Source of the DNA: Lingula anatina
Taxonomy: Eukaryota; Brachiopoda; Lingulata; Lingulida; Lingulidae
Direction of reading: 5' to 3'
NCBI RefSeq assembly: GCF_001039355.2
Contig: NW_019776079.1
Span: 411,532-475,531 of the forward strand
Length of the DNA: 64,000 nt
This document shows positions 58,101 to 64,000 of this stretch, piece after piece. Below the pieces are notes generated by a model that saw nothing but the letters and a program-made list of their open reading frames with translations, searched no databases and was not told where the DNA came from. The position numbers and the translations under genes were made by a program. The stretch's first letter is position 1; each line of letters starts with the position of its first letter.

Positions 58101-61100
58101 AAAGATTACACATTCACTTCATGCAAGATATCTGTTCAAAGAAGTCGAGCATAGTGCAAACTAGGTTAATTCAGAGCTTAATGTGAGATATACATTAACT
58201 TGAACAAAAATTCCAAGACAAAATAATGAAATATTTGTTTAATAATCACCTTTATAAGAGAACAGATGCAGTACACTGGTGAGTTCTCTGCCATGCAGAC
58301 TTGGCTAAAAAAAGTGAAGAACAATTACAATAATCATCAAGTATCTTCTTAGACAAAATAATAAAATATGACAATTATAATAGCTATCTAAACTAAAAAT
58401 AATTAAGGATTTTTTCCTTATGATTGCCAATCAAAATATTAATGACAGTAAAACACCTCAAGAAATTCAAGGAATTTATTTTTCACTTACCAATAATATT
58501 GGTTCTTCTAGTTTTATAGCCCCCTTACACATCACCACCTCCTTTGCTTTGAGGTATACAAATGTACATCTCTCCCGTCCTAAGTCAAAGTCCCATGTTC
58601 TGTGACCACCTCCACACTCTACCTCAAGAAGTTTCTGGTTGTGATTCAAGCTCCAGACAACAAACTTGGACTGAATAAAACAATAATACATTGATGTTAT
58701 TATATATTCATCACTTTATCTATTTATCTGCTGAGGGATTTATATCATTCACATGATATTATACCATGTGACCGGTTTGGTAAAAAAAGTATGTAATAAA
58801 TCACATTATTTTAACAACATATTAAGAATGAGTGAGCTACACTTACTGTGTGGAAGCCTAGTATAATCATGTTTTGGTCTTGGAAAATCATTCGGTCAAT
58901 CCATTCAAATCCCTTGAAAACCTGAAAGAATAGTTGAGATTTATTGCCACTTTACAGTCCTTTGAACAGTGAAATAGGATGCTATCCGATTAGGTGCATT
59001 AAAACCAAAGGCAAAAAGGGGTGACCTATGATACTAATCACACTTAACAAAATAGTATTTCCATTAATGAAACCTCATTTCATTACTGGTGGTAAATCAA
59101 AGACATTAAACAATCATATGTCATCTCTCTTAGAAAACACAGGATATTATGGCTTTCTTTTTGGCCCTGCACAGCCAATAAATCTAATATGATTAAAAGA
59201 AATCAGTAAATAGTAACTTCCACTGACCTTACTACTGGTCATAAGCTCCAGCTGACCAGCCCTCACTCTGAACTGCCTGTACTGACCATCTCTCCCAGAA
59301 GTATAGACATAATCAGCATGGATGCAAACATCAGTCACACCTGCTTTGCCATGGAGTTTTGCAAAACTTTGGGCAGGAAAGGCTTCTGGCTGCAACATAT
59401 GACAGTTGATGATGAAGAGAATTGTAAGCCAAAAGCAAAAAATTCTATATCGAAGAGGCAATCACATTCTCCTGCATTAACTATGTGAACAATCTAATAT
59501 TGAACTAAAATACATTTCAGGGGTGTTTTGATACACTTCTCACAAAAGTCAAATCACACTCCAAGTCTTACTTATACAAACAATCACATACTAGGCTATG
59601 GCAGAAAAAATGTCAAGTATTTTGTTTATTACAGACTTTGCTCATTAGCGGTGTTTATATATTCCTATTCAGCCATATTTAGTACCTCAGTGTTCTTCAT
59701 TGGATACACATGCACAGAGCCACCTCTATCGCCACACACCAAGATGCAGCTATCCCATAATACTGCTGCAGCTGATATCCAACGCTGTTTACAGCTAGGG
59801 AGTATGAAGTGTTCTACAGCTGCGTACCTAATGTTAGTGGAACTTGGTGTCACTTCCCACAGTGTCTGGAAGTATTCAGAGTGCAACTTAGCACTGTTCA
59901 TTCAACATATATCAAATATAACTACACATCAATTTTATGTAAATATAGTTTTGGCGTTACTCTTATTCCATTTATTTTCCAATTTTGGCAAAATTCACAT
60001 ACATATGAACATGTGCATATTTTAAGGCACCAGATGTTGATTTAATAAAAAATAATGACAGTAAATATAATGATCCTAATGATAACAAGAGCAACAGCTA
60101 TAATAATTAAAAAACATAACTGTTTACAGTAAAAACCCAAAAATTATTTTAAAAGCATCTGAATTTCATACATCAAACTTAGTTTGTGAAATATGTATAA
60201 TTGTATAATCCTACCAAAGCTCCACTTGGTCCAGATGTGATGAAGTGGGTACACTGGTCTAACCACAAGATACTCATTACTTTGCCCTCATAGACATGAT
60301 ATTCAGCCTCCTGACAGACAATTCTATTTCCATCTATGAAGAAACAAAAAAAAAAAAAAAAATGCCTGCTTTGTCCAATATGCTTAAATCTGTTAAACAA
60401 ATATGGAATTGACTATACACAAATTATTCTATGCTCACAGAACTTGTACAGATACTTGCAGGGTTCTAGGCAAATATCATTTAGTATCAACCAGTATAAA
60501 CCTAGAATGGTTTTAAATTATCTACATACCAACATGAAATATTTTGACATCTCCATGAATATTTCCAACAGCAACTAGTGTTTTGTTTGGGGACACAGAG
60601 AGCAGACTGTAGGACCTGTATCTTGAATCCTGCATCCACACTGTAGAACCACTACCACTGGTATGACACAGCAATTTTCTGATCAAGGTAAAAAAAAAAA
60701 GAGAGAAGATGGCTTTATAGCACAACCGCATCAACAGTGGGAAAAAAAGATGAATGGCCATGCATTGCCTAATAAACATATCAAATATTCAACTGTATTA
60801 AGATACTGTATTTCATTTGCATGTCTACAAAATACAGACTGTTTATTTAAATAATATGCATTAGGATCAAAATTTGGTTTAATGCCTCCTTACCCTTCAT
60901 TTGTCATAATAAGAACAACATTGTCATCTAATAGTGCAACAGATCTTGGGAAGTCCTCTTCCTTCAAATATAAACAAAAATAAAAAGGAAAGCATCATTT
61001 CAAATCCATTTAATCAAATGTGGATATCAATTCATGCAAGGTTTTTCAATATGCCTCATAAAATGGATATCAGTTCTAAAACCTGCCATACTGTAAACTA

Positions 61101-63493
61101 TTCTTAATACTAATATATTATAAGAAATTGATGGAAATAATTGAAATGTGATTAAACTTTTTATATATAATATTCATACCCACAAAACCATTACCTTGAG
61201 TTCTGAGGATACAGTGACGGGGTGCGAAGTGATGGCATTGGTTGTTGAAGAGCTAACAGATGCTAGGTGCCACAACCTGACACTGCAGTCACCCCCACCT
61301 GTTGCCTGAAACAAAACAGAAATGTAAAATATAAGTAAATCTTATTTACAGGCCATCATAAGGTTTTAATCATCTCAGTTTTCATACACACTATGGGGGA
61401 GCAACTGAACCAAGAATTTTTTCCAGTCAAATTAAGTTATTTAAAGCAATAATAACTCTTCGTTTCGGCCAAAAAATGAATTTTCCTGGAGTAAACAACA
61501 ATTTTCCCATACTTACCAATGGTTAATGAATCCATTTTTACATTCAAAGTTAGTCCCTGGTTTTTTTCTAAAAAGTTTGGTTTTTTGTTAAAATCTCTTA
61601 AGAGATTTTAACAGAGTATAGACATCAGTGGAGGTCACGTGGTCTAAAGACAAGTTCAAATATCAGAATAAAAGCTATAACTGCTGTTTTTGTGGTAAAA
61701 CAGAATATATTATATTTCTATGAGTTATTCACAAGGTTTTTATTGTGAAATATAGATCTCATACGAAGAGTTATTATCCCTTTAATTTCCGTATGACCCA
61801 TCCCAGAAATCTGTCAAAATAAAATTAGGTCACCATAGACAAAAATCTAATAATTATTGGCCCATATGCTGCCGTATTTAAAATATAACAAAAGCTTCCC
61901 TGCAAAACTGACACATTTTTAACTGCAAAGAATGTTCAGTAATTGGAGAAAGTGTCTCATTTTAATAGTTTTGGCCAAATTCTACATGTATGTTATTTAC
62001 CATGATTTAGGTTTGCCTTGAATACATACCACTAAAGAGTCTGTCTCATTTACTGCCAAACTCCATATGCTCTTGCCCTTAAAAAATCATTAAATGACAA
62101 ATGCATTTAAGTGACAAATGATTATTACACAAAAGAAGCTTACATACACCTAAATTTTTGAAAAAATCCAGATCAAAACTTTTCATCAAAATTAACAAGC
62201 TGTATTGCAACACATTCACATTATGTGTTACTTGATGTGGTTTTTAAAATGCTGTGTAATAACAGTTTACAGGCAAACACAATCTGAAATATTCCACCTT
62301 GTGTCCTTTGAATTTTTGTAAAACTTGGCCCTCATAATTCCAAACCAAGCAGGTTGAATCCTAAAAATAAACCAGAAACATTAACAGAAAAATGTCAATG
62401 ATTTTTTATGTTTTCAAAGATTCTGAAATACATAAAACAAATCTCCAAGTTTGGAAACTGATATCACAAATACATTAATTCTTCAATTAAAACCAAAATG
62501 GATCACCCTTACTTTCAAACCATCAAACTTACTTCTCCCACAGTGACCAGCAATTCCCTGAGTAGCTTGACATCCCACACACGTGCACTGTGGCCATACA
62601 TAACATGTTTCAACTCATACTGCATCCTGCACCAGACATCCATGGGGATTTCCTTCTTTCTGAAATGACCTGGCATAGTCAAATTTCCATCTGTGCATCT
62701 TTTGGAGTTCTGGTCTACTGCTGCACCTGTAGGACCTTCAGAGTTTAAGGACAATCTTCCGTCAGTTTGCCCTTCAGGTATTACACATAGTTGCCATATC
62801 CTGATACTGCGATCATCAGAGACGGAACAAAGACACATATTATGGTAGCTGAAAGCAATGGAGAAAATGACACCCTGCAAAGAAGAAAAACATCAAACAA
62901 TTAAAAGAAAAAAATTAACATGACATTCAATTCTTAACAGATATTGTTAAATGCCTTAGTACAAGAGTGAAATGTGACAACTAATCTTATTATACAAGAT
63001 GTTATTTTTTAATCTTTTAACTTACCTCATGACCAGATAGTCTATGAATGACCTTCTGATGACCCTCTTTATTTTGTTGACCACAGACTGGCCATAGGAC
63101 AACTTGGTTAAACACTGTACCTGCTGCTAAGACCAGGTCACTCCATGTGTGACCGATAAATCTAGCAGAATATCTTCAAATGTTGTTAAGAACCTCTCAA
63201 TTTCTATGAATTATAAATACCTATTTAAAAAATAAGGTGTCTAAATATGCACACATAAATCCTTTTTCAACTGGAAAATAAATCATTTTCTAGTTTGCAA
63301 ACTGCAAATTTATGTTTTCTTAAATTTCTTTATTCTTTGTTAATGTTTGCATGATTTTTATGATCTTTTATTCAAAAAAAGGATACAAAATGCATTTCTC
63401 TTCACATTTCACCCTGTGAAGAATTGTGTTCCTCTGCCAGTCCCAATGTAGAACAACATTATGTCCCAGAGCAAGTGCCAGGGTAAGTGTTGA
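55178..63493 (-). CDS. WDR6: WD repeat-containing protein 6 (5' end outside window)
   Basis: WD40 scaffold; known partner of FTSJ1 in 2'-O-methylation of tRNA position 34. Exons, 5' to 3': 63493-63387, 63161-63026, 62874-62533, 62360-62298, 62077-62030, 61305-61195, 60961-60894, 60678-60530, 60333-60215, 59865-59686, 59389-59228, 58921-58847, 58670-58491, 58304-58250, 58076-58017, 57705-57177, 56931-56495, 56174-56025, 55840-55752, 55468-55401, 55229-55178: 1059 residues, in phase. Matches to vertebrate WDR6 run in order: LALALGHN, GHSARVWDVKLL, ILVCGDRGGSVHVYP, DYVYTSGRDGQYRQFRVRAGQL, CGGGHRTWDF, FSGGGRAQVKCW, NPETRFMSLTAF, AAACSDGLVRL, ATDGKIAFFNVSKM, SIDQRMVIW. A Cys-x-x-Cys (CPKC) sits in a long insert of exon 57705-57177. 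Introns after 56495 and 56025 use GC donors. The N-terminal part (about 150 residues in human) lies beyond 64000. Confidence 0.92.
57815..57888. repeat. Hairpin of 24-bp perfect arms in a WDR6 intron
   Basis: 57815-57838 (seven T, then GACTAACGATACCTGTA) is repeated inverted at 57865-57888 around an AT-rich, partly self-complementary loop. It is followed by two copies of CGGATAATTGATTTATAACG (about 57889 and 57927). Probably a MITE or foldback remnant. Confidence 0.75.
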
Positions 63494-63730
63494 CTAAAAT
63501 GAAGTGGTTGAATGGTAAACAAAACAGTTTGATCTGGGAAAAAACAGGCAACATCAAGCCCTTCTGTATAGCAAATTTCAATGTAAAATAACTTAACAAT
63601 GAATGCTTCAATTAAATGAAGAAAATACTAAACAGGAAAAAGCAAAGTCTTTCATGGTAAATATCTACACTGTCATCATTTAATTGTCACATTATTCTCT
63701 AGTAATGACTGTCTGCCAATTCACCTGCTG
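63494..63730. other. WDR6 intron, no exon seen
   Basis: No splice-bounded frame matching the WDR6 N-terminus; the preceding exon must lie past the right edge. Confidence 0.5.
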
Positions 63731-64000
63731 TGGTACATCTACATACCACACTATGCACATCATGACTGTCAACTGTAGTGTTACATCTACCACACTACAC
63801 ACGTCATGACTGTCAACTGTAGTGGTACATCTACCACACTACACACGTCATGACTGTCAACTGTAGTGATACATCTACCACACTACACACATCATGACTG
63901 TCAACTGTAGTGGTACATCTACCACACTACACACATCATGACTGTCAACTGTAGTGGTACATCTACCACACTACACACATCATGACTGTCAACTGTAGTG
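63731..64000. repeat. 44-bp minisatellite running off the window
   Basis: The motif TCATGACTGTCAACTGTAG recurs at 63760, 63804, 63848, 63892, 63936 and 63980, exactly 44 bp apart, with very few substitutions. The array lies inside the WDR6 gene (intron) and continues beyond 64000. Confidence 0.95.

Noticed and set aside
63731-64000. Regularly spaced 44-bp repeats as a possible CRISPR array
   Set aside because: The whole 44-bp unit repeats with no variable spacers, and the context is an animal intron.
1-64000. tRNA or rRNA genes
   Set aside because: I saw no convincing A/B-box cloverleaf or rRNA segment by eye; a tRNAscan or Infernal run would be decisive.

Overview
The window is AT-rich animal nuclear DNA. 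Its genes are split by many short introns with GT-AG (and a few GC-AG) junctions, and it carries MITEs, LTR-element remnants, microsatellites and a minisatellite. Gene content (a ciliary SPEF1, ANAPC4, ARHGAP19, WDR6) and the repeat style suggest a marine invertebrate, most likely a lophotrochozoan such as a bivalve mollusc. No species-level call is possible from the sequence alone. I assembled each gene by hand by matching splice sites to codon phase and to recalled vertebrate orthologues; the open frames join without a break unless stated.

Layout. (1) 530-1772 (+): last two exons of a serine beta-lactamase-like (LACTB/class C family) protein, tail-to-tail with (2) ANAPC4 (-), 2335-31786, 26 exons plus a second copy of six of them. 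ANAPC4 has a 15-kb intron that holds a Harbinger-like MITE, an internally deleted LTR retrotransposon and, on the opposite strand, (3) a three-exon secreted protein (12307-16861) that looks like a Tae4-type peptidoglycan amidase, i.e. a horizontally acquired 'domesticated amidase effector' (dae4). A 4.1-4.4 kb segment (15878-20233 and 20255-24339) is present twice in tandem, with a single N at the junction. It duplicates ANAPC4 exons 18-23 and the last exon of the dae4-like gene, and is probably two haplotypes placed in series. (4) ARHGAP19-like RhoGAP (+), 32961-39783, sits head-to-head with ANAPC4 across about 1.2 kb containing a CCAAT/CCAAT/CHR cluster typical of G2/M promoters. (5) 42624-48460 (-): a Kelch-repeat ectodomain fused to a cytochrome b561 membrane core. 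(6) SPEF1/CLAMP (+), 49302-54186, head-to-head with the former, with a tandem pair of interchangeable 112-nt exons in the CH domain. (7) WDR6 (-), 55178-63493 and beyond the right edge, with two consecutive GC-AG introns. The right edge is a 44-bp minisatellite.

The genes do not form one pathway. ANAPC4 and ARHGAP19 are both mitotic genes and may share a promoter; SPEF1 is ciliary; WDR6 is a tRNA-modification/signalling WD40 scaffold; the b561 protein is a predicted transmembrane electron carrier; the dae4-like protein is a predicted secreted antibacterial or former antibacterial factor. The most interesting items are the dae4-like gene (with Ser where the family has its catalytic Cys), the Kelch-b561 fusion, the SPEF1 exon pair and the GC-AG introns of WDR6.
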